Shown piece by piece: positions 24,919 through 34,364 of a stretch of 64,000 bases of DNA. The stretch is from positions 62,001 to 126,000 of the forward strand of contig CAYQMX010000013.1 of the NCBI GenBank assembly GCA_964418745.1, in the 5' to 3' direction. Every line of letters starts with the position of its first letter. Position 1 is the stretch's first letter. A program made the translations under genes and the position numbers. The notes under the pieces are model-generated. The model did not search any database, had not been told where the DNA came from, and saw only the letters and a list, made by a program, of their open reading frames with translations. The DNA is from Scleromatobacter sp964418745. GTDB taxonomy: Bacteria; Pseudomonadota; Gammaproteobacteria; Burkholderiales; Burkholderiaceae_C.

Positions 24919-26727
24919 TCAGCCGATGCACGTGCGGTTCTTGCCCGTGCGCTTGGCCTCGTAGAGCGCCTCGTCGGCGCGCTCCAGCGCGGCCTCCAGC
25001 GCCTCGCCGGGCCGGAACCGGGTGACGCCGGCCGAGAAGGTGACGAAGACCTCGCGGCCGTCGTGCATGAACAGGCTGGCCGACAGCGTGCGCTGCAGCC
25101 GCGTGAGCGTGACCTGCGCCTCGTCGACCGGCACGCCCGGCAGCAGCACGACGAATTCCTCGCCGCCGAAGCGGGCGACGATGTCGACCGAGCGCAGCTG
25201 CTTCTGCACGTGCCCGGCCAGCGTCTTCAGCGCCATGTCGCCCACCGAGTGGCCCAGCGTGTCGTTGAGCTTCTTGAAGTTGTCGATGTCGAGCAGGCCG
25301 ATCGCCAGCTCGCCGCCCTGGCGCTCCAGGCGCGCGGTCTCGAGCTCGAAGGCCTGCATCAGGCCGCGCCGGTTGGCGACCTCGGTGAGCACGTCGGTGG
25401 AGACTTCGTCGGACAGCCGGCGCAGCTCGCCTTCCAGCGTGCGCACCTGGGACTCGAGCTCGCTGGCGCGCTCGCGGCCTTCGTGCAGGCGGTGCTGGGT
25501 CTCGCTGACCAGGCCGTGCACCGCGCGGCTTTCCTCCACCATCTGGCGCACCACGGTGGCCAGGCTCTCCAGCGAGTCGGCGTTGGCGATGGTGTCGACG
25601 TAGCGGGCGACGCTGTCGGAGAACTGGCCGGTGTGGTCGCCCAGGGCGTCGAGCTCGGTGAGCATCTGCGAGATCGCGTCCTTGAGCGCGGCGCGCGCGC
25701 TGTCGCGTTCCGCGCGCACGCGGTGCTGGCGCGCGCGCGTCTGCGCCAGCATCTCGCTGGCCGCGCGCACCGAGCGCACGTTGGGCGTGTCGCCCAGGCT
25801 CAGCTTGAGGCTCTCGGTCTGGCCCTGGACCCAGCTGCCCTCCTCGGCCACTTCGGCCAGGCCGGCGCTCATCTCCAGCGTCAGGCGGTGCAGCTCGTCG
25901 ACCAGGTGATGGCGGTGCGCCAGCAGGCGGCGCGCGCGTTCGCAGACGTCCTCGGCCTGCGCGCGCAGCGGCGCGGTGGCGCCCTCGCGCAGCAGGCCGG
26001 CCTGCAGCTCGCCCAGTTCGCCGGCCAGCGCGGTGGCGCGCTCGTCGTCGGCGGGCAGCGCCACGCGCAGCGTGGCGTCGTACTGCTGCAGCAGCGGCGG
26101 CCAGTCGCCGCCGGCGCGCGCGGCGCCCGCCTGCGAGCCCGGCTCGGCGGGCGCGGCGGCGGCGCGCGCGGGGGTCGCGGCCAGGTCGTCGGCGGTGGCG
26201 TCGACGTCGACGGTGTCGTCGGTGACGTCACCGTCCCACGACGCCACCAGCTGCTTCATCCGCTGGTGCAGCCGCGAGATGTCGCTGCGGTTGGCCTCCA
26301 GCACGCGTTGCAGGCTGTCCTTCTTGCGCGCCGCCGTCCACTGGCGGCCGCCGCGCTCGAGCCCGCGCGCGAGCTTCTCGACGGTCTGCGCCCAGCCCTG
26401 CGCCAGCGCCAGCTGCGCCTCGGCCGCCCGCTCGACGAAGCCGCGCGCCGCCTCCCAGTCGGCGCGCTGCAGCGACTGCGAGAACTCCTCGCGCTGCGCC
26501 GTCTCGTCGAACAGGCGCGCCGCGATGCGGTCGAACACGGGCTTGGCCTTGGCGCCACCGGCCGCCGGCGTCGGCGCGGGCGCGGCGGGGGCCGGGGCCG
26601 CGGCCGGGGCGGCGCCGCCCTCCTCGACCCAGGCGCGGGCGTAGTTCTCGGGCGTGGGTTCCAGCTTCGACAGCGCCAGGCGGCGCAGCGCGGCCTTGGC
26701 GGTCTCGGCGGCTGACGGTTTGGGCAT
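24919..26727 (-). CDS. GGDEF-domain diguanylate cyclase
   Basis: A 602-residue soluble protein. The N-terminal about 430 residues are helical, with an AlaPro-rich linker near 40-60 and long coiled-coil stretches (ELERQVRTLEGELRRLSDEVSTDVLTEVANR-type). No membrane helix is visible. The C-terminal GGDEF domain (about 435-600) has DVLTEVANRRGLMQAF, LDIDNFKKLNDTLGHSVGD and an intact RFGGEEFVVLLPG near 522, with the terminal ALYEAKRTGKNR motif. It should make c-di-GMP. The start begins MPKPSAAETAKAALRRLA, a form I recall from Burkholderiales relatives. It lies just downstream of the REC-PAS-GGDEF-EAL gene on the same strand. Confidence 0.9.
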   Translation of the reverse strand: MPKPSAAETAKAALRRLALSKLEPTPENYARAWVEEGGAAPAAAPAPAAPAPTPAAGGAKAKPVFDRIAARLFDETAQREEFSQSLQRADWEAARGFVERAAEAQLALAQGWAQTVEKLARGLERGGRQWTAARKKDSLQRVLEANRSDISRLHQRMKQLVASWDGDVTDDTVDVDATADDLAATPARAAAAPAEPGSQAGAARAGGDWPPLLQQYDATLRVALPADDERATALAGELGELQAGLLREGATAPLRAQAEDVCERARRLLAHRHHLVDELHRLTLEMSAGLAEVAEEGSWVQGQTESLKLSLGDTPNVRSVRAASEMLAQTRARQHRVRAERDSARAALKDAISQMLTELDALGDHTGQFSDSVARYVDTIANADSLESLATVVRQMVEESRAVHGLVSETQHRLHEGRERASELESQVRTLEGELRRLSDEVSTDVLTEVANRRGLMQAFELETARLERQGGELAIGLLDIDNFKKLNDTLGHSVGDMALKTLAGHVQKQLRSVDIVARFGGEEFVVLLPGVPVDEAQVTLTRLQRTLSASLFMHDGREVFVTFSAGVTRFRPGEALEAALERADEALYEAKRTGKNRTCIG

Positions 26728-26769
26728 GGGCGTCTGACGGGTGACGGTCGCGGGCGGGCCGCTCGGGTA

Positions 26770-29028
26770 TTACGAGCGCCGACCGACGTCGACGACATCA
26801 TCGGCAACGGGACGCGCGCTCGCGGAGGCGGACTTCCAGGGCGCCTTGCGGGGCAGGACCACCTGCTCCATCCAGGCCTGGATGTCTTCCGGAGGCAGCG
26901 GCTTGCTGAACAGGTACCCCTGCATCAGCGTGCAACCTTCTCCGTACAGCATGTCGCGCTGCTTCTCGTTTTCGACACCTTCGGCCACGACCTTGAGCCC
27001 CAGCGACTTCGCCAGCGCGATGATGGCCGTCACCACGGCCAGGCTGGGCGGCTTGGGCTGCAGCCCCAGCTCGCGCACGAAGCTGCGGTCGATCTTGACC
27101 TCCGAGATGGGCAGCGTCGTCAGGTACGACAGCGACGAGTAGCCGGTGCCGAAGTCGTCGATCGAGATCTGCACGCCGATCTCGGTGAGCCGGTGCAGCG
27201 GCGCGATGACGCGCTGCAGGTCCTTCATCAGGCCCGTCTCGGTGATCTCGAGCTGGATCATGCTGTGCGAGATGCCGTGGTCGCGCACGGCCGACGAGAT
27301 CTGCTCGATCAGGTCGGTGCGCTCGAACATGCGGTTGGGCATGTTGACGGCGATGGAGTCGGAGAAGCCGAAGGCGTCGGCCCAGATCCGCGCCTGCTTG
27401 GCGGCCTGGCGCAGCGCCCACTCGCTCATCGGGATGATGAGGTTGGTCTCCTCGGCCACCGGGATGAAGTCGGCCGGCTGGATCAGCAGGTCGCCGCGGC
27501 GCCAGCGCATCAGCGCCTCGACGCCCACCATCTGGCCGGTGAGCACGTCCACCTTGGGCTGGTAGTACAGCACCAGCTCGTCGCGCTCGATGGCCTTGTG
27601 CAGCGCGCTCTCGAGCTGCAGCTTCTCGCGGCCGCGCCCGGCCAGGCGCGGCGTGTAGACCAGTGCGTCGTTGCGGCCCTGCGACTTGACGGCGTACATC
27701 GCCACGTCGGAGTTGCGCAGCAGGTCGGCCACGGTGTTGCCGTCGCGCGGGAACAGGGCGATGCCCACGCTGGCGGTGGCGAAGCAGTCCTGCCCGGCAA
27801 CCACCACCGGCTCGCGCAGCGCTTCCAGGATGCGGGTGGCCACGCGCTGGGCGTCGGCCTCGTCGGCGACCTCGGGCAGCAGCGCCACGAACTCGTCGCC
27901 GCCCAGGCGGCCGACGGCCTCCAGGGTGCGGTGCGAGCGCGAGCCCGCGGTCTCGATCACGCCCTCGAACAGCTGCTCGCAGTGGCGCACGCAGCCGCGC
28001 AGGCGGAACGCCACCTCCATCAGCAGCTCGTCGCCCGCGGCGTGGCCCAGGGTGTCGTTGATGACCTTGAAGCGGTCCAGGTCGATCAGCAGCAGCGCCA
28101 CCTGGTGGCCCAGGCGGCGGCCGAACTCGAGCGCGCGCTCGGCGCGCCAGATCAGCTGGCGGCGGTTGGGCAGGTTGGTGAGCGCGTCGTAGTTGGCCAG
28201 GTGGCGGATGCGGTCCTCGGCGATGCGGCGGTCGGTGACGTCCTGCACGATGCCGGTGTAGGCGCAGCAGTGGCCGTGCTCGTCGAACTCGGGTTCGGCC
28301 TCCACATGGATGATGCGGAAGCGCCCGTCGGGCAGCGTCATCGGCACGTCGGTGGCGATGACCGAGACCTGGTACAGGATCTGGCGCGCCAGGCGCACCA
28401 GCGGTTCGCGATCGGTGGGGGCGATCATGCGCAGCATGTCGCGCAGGTTCACGCGGTCGTCCGGCCCGTAGCCGAACACGCGCAGCCCTTCTTCCGACAG
28501 TTCCAGCCCGTTGACGAAATTGCGGCCTTCGCCCTGCCACCAGTCGAAGCTGCCCATGCGGGCGAGATCCTGGGCGCGCGCCAGCTTGGCCTTGCTGCGC
28601 TCCAGTTCCTGGCGCGTGCGCGAGGCGCGCAGCAGGTAGCGCAGGCGCCCGGCCAGCAGGCTCCACTGCGTGGCCTTGACGAAGAAGTCGGTGGCGCCCA
28701 CCTGGTAGGCACGGTTGATGGAGGCCTCGTCGTCGAGGCCGGTGAGCATCAGCACCGGCACGTTGTCGAAGCCGGGCATGTTGCGCAGCGCGATGCAGGT
28801 CTCGAAGCCGTCGAGGCCCGGCATGATGGCGTCGAGCACGACGACATCGGGCGTCCAGCTGGCCAGGCGCGTCAGGGCCTCCTCGCCGCCGGTGGTCGAC
28901 GTGATGTCGAAGCCGCGGTCGCGCAACGCGGCGGCGGTCATCAGCAGGTTGACCTCGTCGTCGTCGACGAGCAGCACCGTCGGACGACGGTCGGTCGCCT
29001 CCAGGCTCACGCCGTGGTGCAAGGTCAT
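26770..29028 (-). CDS. Response regulator with PAS, GGDEF and EAL domains
   Basis: The ATG at 29028 gives 752 residues. The receiver domain (about 17-135) has TVLLVDDDEVN, phospho-acceptor Asp in DVVVLDAIMPG and the MLTGLDDE switch region. A PAS domain follows (about 165-305, ending AYTGIVQDVTDRR). GGDEF (about 310-490) contains GRLGGDEFVALL near 378. EAL (about 495-745) contains VGVEALMRW near 503, ITETGLMKD and DDFGTGYSSL. Both motifs are intact, so phosphorylation could switch c-di-GMP synthesis or breakdown. Its start overlaps the stop of an HPt gene (ATGA), linking it directly to a phosphotransfer protein. Confidence 0.94.
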   Translation of the reverse strand: MTLHHGVSLEATDRRPTVLLVDDDEVNLLMTAAALRDRGFDITSTTGGEEALTRLASWTPDVVVLDAIMPGLDGFETCIALRNMPGFDNVPVLMLTGLDDEASINRAYQVGATDFFVKATQWSLLAGRLRYLLRASRTRQELERSKAKLARAQDLARMGSFDWWQGEGRNFVNGLELSEEGLRVFGYGPDDRVNLRDMLRMIAPTDREPLVRLARQILYQVSVIATDVPMTLPDGRFRIIHVEAEPEFDEHGHCCAYTGIVQDVTDRRIAEDRIRHLANYDALTNLPNRRQLIWRAERALEFGRRLGHQVALLLIDLDRFKVINDTLGHAAGDELLMEVAFRLRGCVRHCEQLFEGVIETAGSRSHRTLEAVGRLGGDEFVALLPEVADEADAQRVATRILEALREPVVVAGQDCFATASVGIALFPRDGNTVADLLRNSDVAMYAVKSQGRNDALVYTPRLAGRGREKLQLESALHKAIERDELVLYYQPKVDVLTGQMVGVEALMRWRRGDLLIQPADFIPVAEETNLIIPMSEWALRQAAKQARIWADAFGFSDSIAVNMPNRMFERTDLIEQISSAVRDHGISHSMIQLEITETGLMKDLQRVIAPLHRLTEIGVQISIDDFGTGYSSLSYLTTLPISEVKIDRSFVRELGLQPKPPSLAVVTAIIALAKSLGLKVVAEGVENEKQRDMLYGEGCTLMQGYLFSKPLPPEDIQAWMEQVVLPRKAPWKSASASARPVADDVVDVGRRS

Positions 29029-29435
29029 GAGGCGGCCGCCTCGAGGTGCTGCAGCGTCTGGGCGACGGCGGCTTCCACACGCCGCACTTCGGCGTGGAAC
29101 GCATCGAGCAGGCCGACCGCCGCGCCGTGGTCGCCGACGCGCAGCAGGCGCTCGATGTCGGCGCACAGCGCCGACAGCGCCAGTGCGCCGATGCTGGCCG
29201 AGGAGGACTTGAGCGTGTGGGCGACCCGCGAGACCTGGTCCCAGGCGCCGTCGGCGTGCGCCGTGCGCAACTGCTCGACGAGCTTGGCCAGCGAGCCCTG
29301 GTAGGTGACCAGCACGCGCTTGACCAACTGCGCCTTGCCGTCCGGATCGAGGGCGCGCAGCTCGGCCATGCAGGCGGCGTCCAGCACGGGCTTTGCCGCC
29401 GCGCCTTCGGAGCCGGAGTTGTTCAAGTCGACCAT
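29025..29435 (-). CDS. Histidine phosphotransfer (HPt) protein
   Basis: A 136-residue, all-helical HPt domain protein. The phospho-accepting His73 lies in VSRVAHTLKSSSASIGA, with the following conserved ALSALCADIERL helix. The start at 29435 (MVDLNNSGS) is preferred; an ATG further upstream at 29489 lies near the probable promoter. The gene overlaps the REC-PAS-GGDEF-EAL gene by 4 bp, and a histidine kinase gene is divergent from it. It should shuttle phosphate between a hybrid kinase and the receiver of its partner. Confidence 0.9.
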   Translation of the reverse strand: MVDLNNSGSEGAAAKPVLDAACMAELRALDPDGKAQLVKRVLVTYQGSLAKLVEQLRTAHADGAWDQVSRVAHTLKSSSASIGALALSALCADIERLLRVGDHGAAVGLLDAFHAEVRRVEAAVAQTLQHLEAAAS

Positions 29436-29687
29436 CGCACCCTGAGATTCATCCCGTCGTCGAGCATTCTCGCCCTGTAATGTAAGCATGTCCGTGGGCA
29501 CTGCAGGCGTCAATGGCGAAATAGTCCGCACGCGCGACGCGTTTGAGCAGGCCGCCTGCGCGCCGCCCGTGGGGGCGGGCAATCGATGAACCCGCGGGGG
29601 GAGGCGCAGCGGGCGGGCCGCGGCGATGTCAGCGAACAACACATCGGCCGCGCCCCGGCCCGCCCGGGCGGGGCCGCCTTTGCTCCT

Positions 29688-29724
29688 TACAATCGACTGC
29701 ATGTGGCTCCGGCAGACTCGATGA
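29688..29724 (+). promoter_or_regulatory. -10 element and seven-codon leader frame before the histidine kinase
   Basis: TACAAT (29688-29693) is a good -10 hexamer and would place the transcript start at about the ATG at 29701. That ATG opens a seven-codon frame (MWLRQTR) whose TGA overlaps the kinase ATG at 29721 as ATGA. This suggests a nearly leaderless message with translational coupling. No clear -35 is seen. Confidence 0.35.
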
Positions 29725-31301
29725 CTCCCACGCTTGCCGTGTTCGCGATCCTGGCGCTGGCCGCCTTCGGCGCGATCGGTGCCGTGGCGGGCGCGCTGTG
29801 GATGAAGGCGCGCCAGGCCGGCGCGCTGCGCCAGGCCACCGAGGACCGGGCGCGGCTGCTCGCGCTGGCCGACCAGTGGATCTGGGAGACCGACCCGGCG
29901 CACCGCCTGGCCACCTGGCGGCCGCCGGCACGCCGGCCGACCGGCTGGAAGGCCAGCCCGCCGCTGGGCGCGGTGCTCACCGCCATCGCCGCGCCGCTGC
30001 CCGGTGCCGAGGGCGTTTCCGCTGCGAGCGCCGGTTCGCCGGCCAGCTGGCCGCTGTCGCGCCAGCTGGCCGCCCATGCGCCGATCACCGAGCAGCGCGT
30101 GCTGCTGCAGCTGGGCGAATCGACCAGCCTGTGGAGCGTGCGCGGCGAGCCGCGCCACGATGGCGACGGCTACTTCCTGGGCTATTTCGGCACCGCCCGC
30201 CCCGTGGGCGAGAGCGACGCCGCCGACTTCGGGCACGCCGCGCTCGCAGGCATGCTGTCCCAGCCCGACGCCACCGTGCTGGTGTTCCGCCGCCTCGACG
30301 AGACGGCGCCGTGGCGGCTGGAGGCCCAGGGCGCGGGCACGCGTGCGCTGTTCGGCATGACCCTGTCGCCGGAGGACGAATTCACCGGCGCCCCCGACTG
30401 GGCGGCCGTCTGCGCCCGGCTGCCGGCGGCCATCGCGCAGGCGCTCGCGCAGATGCCCGCGGGCGAGAGCCGCGCCGTGGGCGACTGGCGCGTCAGCTGG
30501 ACCTTCGTGGCCAGCGAGGGTGATGCCCAGGCCGGGCGCCTGGTGATCCTGCGCAAGGCGGCCGCCGCCGCCGACCCGCTCGGGCTGCCGCCGGTGGCAG
30601 CGCCCGCGGTCGACCCCGCCGCGAGCGCCGCGGACGGCGCCGACCACGAGTCCTTCATCTACTCGGTGTCGCACGACCTGCGCGCGCCGATCCGCGTGGT
30701 CGAGGGCTTCGCGCGCATCCTCAAGGAGGACTACGGCCGCTTCCTCGACCGCATCGGCAACGACCACACCGACCGAATCCTGGCCGCGGCTGCACGCATG
30801 AACAGCATGATCGACTCGCTGCTGGCGCTGTCGCGCCTGCAGTCGCAGCCCATCAAGCGCCAGCCGGTCGACCTGTCGCAGCTCACGCGCTACGTGCTCG
30901 AGGACCTGCGCAGCAACGAGCCCGATCGCGAGGCCGAGATCCACATCGAGCCGGGCCTGGTGGTCCAGGGCGACCCGACGCTGCTGCGCATCGCCATCGA
31001 GAACCTGGTCGGCAACGCCTGGAAGTACAGCAGCCAGAGCCCGGTCACGCGCGTCGAGCTGCGCCGCGAGACGCTGGCCGGCACGCCCACCTTCGTGATC
31101 GCCGACGCCGGCGCCGGCTTCGACATGCGCTTCGCCGACCGCCTGTTCGGCGTCTTCCAGCGCCTGCACAGCGCCAAGGACTTCCAGGGCACCGGCGTCG
31201 GCCTGGCCTCGGTGCGGCGCATCATCCGCCGCCACGGCGGCGACATCTGGGCCGAGTCCGAGGTCGGCAAGGGCGCGCGCTTCTACTTCACGCTGCCCTG
31301 A
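29721..31301 (+). CDS. Membrane sensor histidine kinase
   Basis: A 526-residue protein with one membrane helix at about 8-27 (VFAILALAAFGAIGAVAGALW). A PAS-like region follows (ADQWIWETDPAHRLATW, about 50-290). HisKA has the phospho-His in YSVSHDLRAPIRVVEGFARIL (about 317). HATPase_c has the N box IENLVGNAWKYSS, DAGAGFDMRF and GTGVGLASVRRIIRRHGG. There is no receiver domain. It is divergent from the HPt/REC-GGDEF-EAL operon and may feed it, although a receiver would be needed between this kinase and the HPt protein. Its 3' end overlaps the convergent L,D-transpeptidase gene by 19 bp. Confidence 0.92.
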   Translation: MTPTLAVFAILALAAFGAIGAVAGALWMKARQAGALRQATEDRARLLALADQWIWETDPAHRLATWRPPARRPTGWKASPPLGAVLTAIAAPLPGAEGVSAASAGSPASWPLSRQLAAHAPITEQRVLLQLGESTSLWSVRGEPRHDGDGYFLGYFGTARPVGESDAADFGHAALAGMLSQPDATVLVFRRLDETAPWRLEAQGAGTRALFGMTLSPEDEFTGAPDWAAVCARLPAAIAQALAQMPAGESRAVGDWRVSWTFVASEGDAQAGRLVILRKAAAAADPLGLPPVAAPAVDPAASAADGADHESFIYSVSHDLRAPIRVVEGFARILKEDYGRFLDRIGNDHTDRILAAAARMNSMIDSLLALSRLQSQPIKRQPVDLSQLTRYVLEDLRSNEPDREAEIHIEPGLVVQGDPTLLRIAIENLVGNAWKYSSQSPVTRVELRRETLAGTPTFVIADAGAGFDMRFADRLFGVFQRLHSAKDFQGTGVGLASVRRIIRRHGGDIWAESEVGKGARFYFTLP

Positions 31302-32206
31302 ACGCCGACGCTCGCGGCGCTGGCGGGCGGCGCGGCCGCCGGGGCCCGGCGCCCGGCCCGGGTCGGCCAGGGCGCCCAGTCCGGCCGCGCGGCAGCCTGC
31401 GAATCGACGACCAGCAGCAGCCGCCCCGACCACGCGGTGGGCGCTCGATCCTTGCGCAGCACCCAGAAGGAGCGGCCCGCGGCGAGGGCGCGGTCATAGT
31501 CGCCATCGAGGATTGCATGGCGATCGAGGAATTCGTTGAGCGACGCCGTGGTGCGGATGCAGCCCTTGGACTGCGCGGAGCCCAGGCGCTGCTCGAGCAG
31601 GTCGGGATCGGTCGCGTGCAGTTGCAGGCGCAACTGGCCCGTGCCGTGGTCGCCCCAGCCCTTGGCGCCGCCGACCCAGCCGAAGTCGAACACGCGCGCG
31701 CCCTTGCGGCCGTAGCCCCGGATGCCCAGATCGTTCTTCGTGCCTTCGGCGCGGAAGTCGGGGTTGGCCAGCGTGTGGACGAACAGGCCGGTGGGCGTGG
31801 CGAAGTGCTCGAAGCGTCCCGGCCAGCCGGTCGACACCGCGGCGGCGCCGGTGAGACGCCACGGCGTGCCGTCGCCGCCCCACCAGATCATCAGGGCCTG
31901 CACCGCGGGGCTGCGGTCGACCAGCACCACGAACTCGGGCTGCGCGGGCAGCGCCTGCGCATCGCGCAGCGCCTGCTCGAGCCGCTGCGCATAGTCGGCC
32001 AGCGCCGCGGGCGGCGGGTGCAGCTGCGGCACGACCTCGCGCGCGAATTCCGCGGCCAGCGGCGCGGGCTCGTCCGCCGCGGCGATCGCCGGCGCTGCGT
32101 CGCCGGCATGGAGCGACGCGTCGGGCGCAGGCACGCCGAGCGTCAGGATCAACGCGCTCGCGCCGGCCAGTGCCCATCCCGCCAACCAACGCTGCTCCAG
32201 GCCCAT
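31283..32206 (-). CDS. L,D-transpeptidase (YkuD) family protein
   Basis: A 307-residue protein starting at the ATG at 32206 (MGLEQRWLAGWALAGASALIL), which looks like a signal peptide or anchor. The catalytic YkuD core is late in the protein: GLFVHTLANPDFRAEGTKNDL, FDFGWVGGAKGWGDHGTGQ, the His of LQLHATDPDLLEQ and the nucleophile Cys about 216 in SAQSKGCIRTTASLNEFLD. It should form or edit peptidoglycan cross-links, or attach proteins to peptidoglycan, in the periplasm. The domain is divergent, so its exact activity is uncertain. It ends 19 bp inside the histidine kinase gene. Confidence 0.78.
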   Translation of the reverse strand: MGLEQRWLAGWALAGASALILTLGVPAPDASLHAGDAAPAIAAADEPAPLAAEFAREVVPQLHPPPAALADYAQRLEQALRDAQALPAQPEFVVLVDRSPAVQALMIWWGGDGTPWRLTGAAAVSTGWPGRFEHFATPTGLFVHTLANPDFRAEGTKNDLGIRGYGRKGARVFDFGWVGGAKGWGDHGTGQLRLQLHATDPDLLEQRLGSAQSKGCIRTTASLNEFLDRHAILDGDYDRALAAGRSFWVLRKDRAPTAWSGRLLLVVDSQAAARPDWAPWPTRAGRRAPAAAPPASAASVGVQGSVK

Positions 32207-32325
32207 GCTCGCGATCGTGCCCCACCCCGCGTGCACAGGGTCGGCACACGTTCCGCCCCGAATCTAGCGGCGGCGGCGCCGGACGCCTTGACACCGCGCA
32301 AGTGCCGGCGCGCGGAGGCCCCAGC

Positions 32326-33780
32326 TCAATCGAACGGCCGCACGCCGGCCGCGGCGGCCCGGACGACGGAATCGCGGCCGGTCGCCAGCGCGCCCAGGCG
32401 CTCGCGCAGGTAGTCGGCCACCGCCGGCGCCTGGCACATCGCCACGTTGAAGCGGATGTGCGGGTCGGCGCTGCCGTCGGCCATGAAGGTGGCGCCGCGC
32501 ACCAGCAGGATCTTGTTGCGCAGCGCGTCCTGCACCAGCAGGTCGACGTCGACGCCCTCGGGCACCTCGCCCCACAGGAACAGGCCGCCCGCGCCGGGAT
32601 GGTCCAGCCGGATGCCCGCCGAAGAGAGCTGGCGCTCGCTGGCGGCCCGCGCGAGCGCGAGGCGACGCTGCAGGCGATCGAGGTGCTTGCGCCAGCGGCC
32701 GGCCGCCAGCACCTCCAGCATCACCAGCTCGTTGAGCGCCGGCGTGGTCAGCACCGAATAGATCTTCTGGCGCAGCAGCGCCTTCAGCAGCGCCGGATCG
32801 GCCGCGACGTAGCCCATGCGCAGCGCCGGGCTCAGCGCCTTGCAGAAGCTCGAGTAGTAGATGACGCGGTCCAGCCCCGACAGCGCCGCGAGGCGGGTGG
32901 GCTGGCCCGGGTGGAAGTGGCCCTGCACGTCGTCCTCGGCGATCAGGAAGCCATGCTGCTGGGACAGCACCAGCAACTTGTGCAGGTTGGCGGCGCTGCT
33001 GCCCCAGCCGGTCGGGTTGTGCAGCGTGGTCTGCAGGAAGGCCAGGCGCGGCTGGTGCTCGCGGCAGGCGGCCTCCAGCTGCGCCAGGTCCACGCCGTCG
33101 GGCCGGCGCGCGATGGGCAGCACCCGCAGGCCCTCCTGCTGCAGGCGGCCGAACATCAGGAAGTAGCCCGGATCCTCCACCAGCACCGCGTCGCCCGGCT
33201 TGAGGAAGCTGCGGCAGATCAGGTCGATCGCGTGCGTGCCGCCGTAGGTGGTGAGGATGCGCCCGGCGTCCACCGGGATGCCCATGCCGCGCAGCATCGC
33301 CGCGATTCGCTCGCGCAGCTCCGGCAGGCCTTGCGGCGGGCAGCGCGAGGCCATGCCGGCGACGCTGCGGGCGAGCCCGCGCTGCACCGCGGCGGCGGGC
33401 ACGGCGTCCTCCAGCCAGGCGGGCGGCAGCGCGCCGCTGCTGGCCAGCAGCACGCCGGCGCGCTGGTCGTTGGCCTGCTGGGCCAGCCACACCGGCTCCT
33501 GTTCCTCGCCCGCCTCGAGCGCCACTTCCTCGGGCAGCGCGCCCTGGCGCGGGTTGACGAAGTAGCCGGCGGTGCCGCGCGCGTCGATCACGCCGGCGGC
33601 CACCAGGCGGTCGTAGGCGACGATCACGGTGTTGGGGCTGACCGCCAGCTCGCCGGCGAGCTGGCGGATCGAGGCCAGGCGCGCGCCGCCGGGCAGCTGG
33701 CCGCGCGCGACCAGGGCGCGCAGGCCCGCCTCGATCTGGTCGGCCAGGGCCACGGGCGAGGAGCGGTCGAGCGCGAACAT
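32326..33780 (-). CDS. MocR-type GntR/aminotransferase transcriptional regulator
   Basis: A 484-residue fusion. The N-terminal GntR winged helix (about 5-75: LADQIEAGLRALVARGQLPGGARLASIRQLA, SPNTVIVAYDRL) is followed by a fold-type I aminotransferase domain (about 105-470). PLP-site elements are TTYGGTHAIDLICRSFLKPGD, TTLHNPTGWG, AEDDVQGHF and the Schiff-base Lys (about 312) in YYSSFCKALSPALRMGY. Such regulators sense PLP or an amine/amino acid. Its ATG overlaps the stop of the upstream lysE-like gene (TGATG), so both are one operon and the exporter may be the regulated target. Confidence 0.92.
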   Translation of the reverse strand: MFALDRSSPVALADQIEAGLRALVARGQLPGGARLASIRQLAGELAVSPNTVIVAYDRLVAAGVIDARGTAGYFVNPRQGALPEEVALEAGEEQEPVWLAQQANDQRAGVLLASSGALPPAWLEDAVPAAAVQRGLARSVAGMASRCPPQGLPELRERIAAMLRGMGIPVDAGRILTTYGGTHAIDLICRSFLKPGDAVLVEDPGYFLMFGRLQQEGLRVLPIARRPDGVDLAQLEAACREHQPRLAFLQTTLHNPTGWGSSAANLHKLLVLSQQHGFLIAEDDVQGHFHPGQPTRLAALSGLDRVIYYSSFCKALSPALRMGYVAADPALLKALLRQKIYSVLTTPALNELVMLEVLAAGRWRKHLDRLQRRLALARAASERQLSSAGIRLDHPGAGGLFLWGEVPEGVDVDLLVQDALRNKILLVRGATFMADGSADPHIRFNVAMCQAPAVADYLRERLGALATGRDSVVRAAAAGVRPFD

Positions 33781-34364
33781 CAGCGCAGGATGTCGGCGGC
33801 GAGCACGACCAGGGTCGCGGCCATCGCGAGGTTGAACACGCGCTGCCGGCGCGGATCGGTCAGCAGGCTGCGCATGGCCACGCCGAACAGCGCCCACGCC
33901 GAGATGCACGGAAAGCCGATGACCGCGCCGATCGCGCTGATCGCCAGGCCCGCCGCGAGCGGGTCGGCGCCGGCCGGCATGAACACCGACGCCAGCGTGA
34001 TCGCGCGGATCCAGCTCTTCGGGTTGAAGGCCTGGAACATCACGCCCTCGAGGAACGTGAGGGGGCGCAGCGTGCGCGCATCGCCGAGGCGCGCACGCGC
34101 CAGCTTCCAGGCCAGCCACACCAGGTAGAGCGCGCCGCCGGTGCGCAGGGCCGCCTGCGCCGCCGGCCAGGCGACGAACAGCCGGCCCAGGCCGTTGCAG
34201 GCCACCAGCGTCAGCGCCACGTTGCCCATCACGCAGCCCAGCACCTGCGGCAGGGTCAGGCGGTAGCCGAAGTTGGCCCCCGACGCGGTCAGCATCAGGT
34301 TGTTCGGCCCGGGGGTGATCGACATCACGAAACAATACATCATCATCGGCAGCAGCTGCATCAT
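33780..34364 (-). CDS. LysE/RhtB family amino-acid exporter
   Basis: A 194-residue membrane protein from ATG 34364 (MMQLLPMMMYCFVMSITPGPNN) with six hydrophobic segments. Family motifs: ITPGPNNLMLTASGANFGYR in the first loop, ALYLVWLAWKLARA, FLEGVMFQAFNPKSWIRAITL and the C-terminal VFNLAMAATLVVLAADI. Members export basic or neutral amino acids or homoserine lactones from the cytoplasm. Substrate is not determined. A GGAG site precedes the start. It is translationally coupled to the downstream MocR-type regulator. Confidence 0.9.
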   Translation of the reverse strand: MMQLLPMMMYCFVMSITPGPNNLMLTASGANFGYRLTLPQVLGCVMGNVALTLVACNGLGRLFVAWPAAQAALRTGGALYLVWLAWKLARARLGDARTLRPLTFLEGVMFQAFNPKSWIRAITLASVFMPAGADPLAAGLAISAIGAVIGFPCISAWALFGVAMRSLLTDPRRQRVFNLAMAATLVVLAADILR

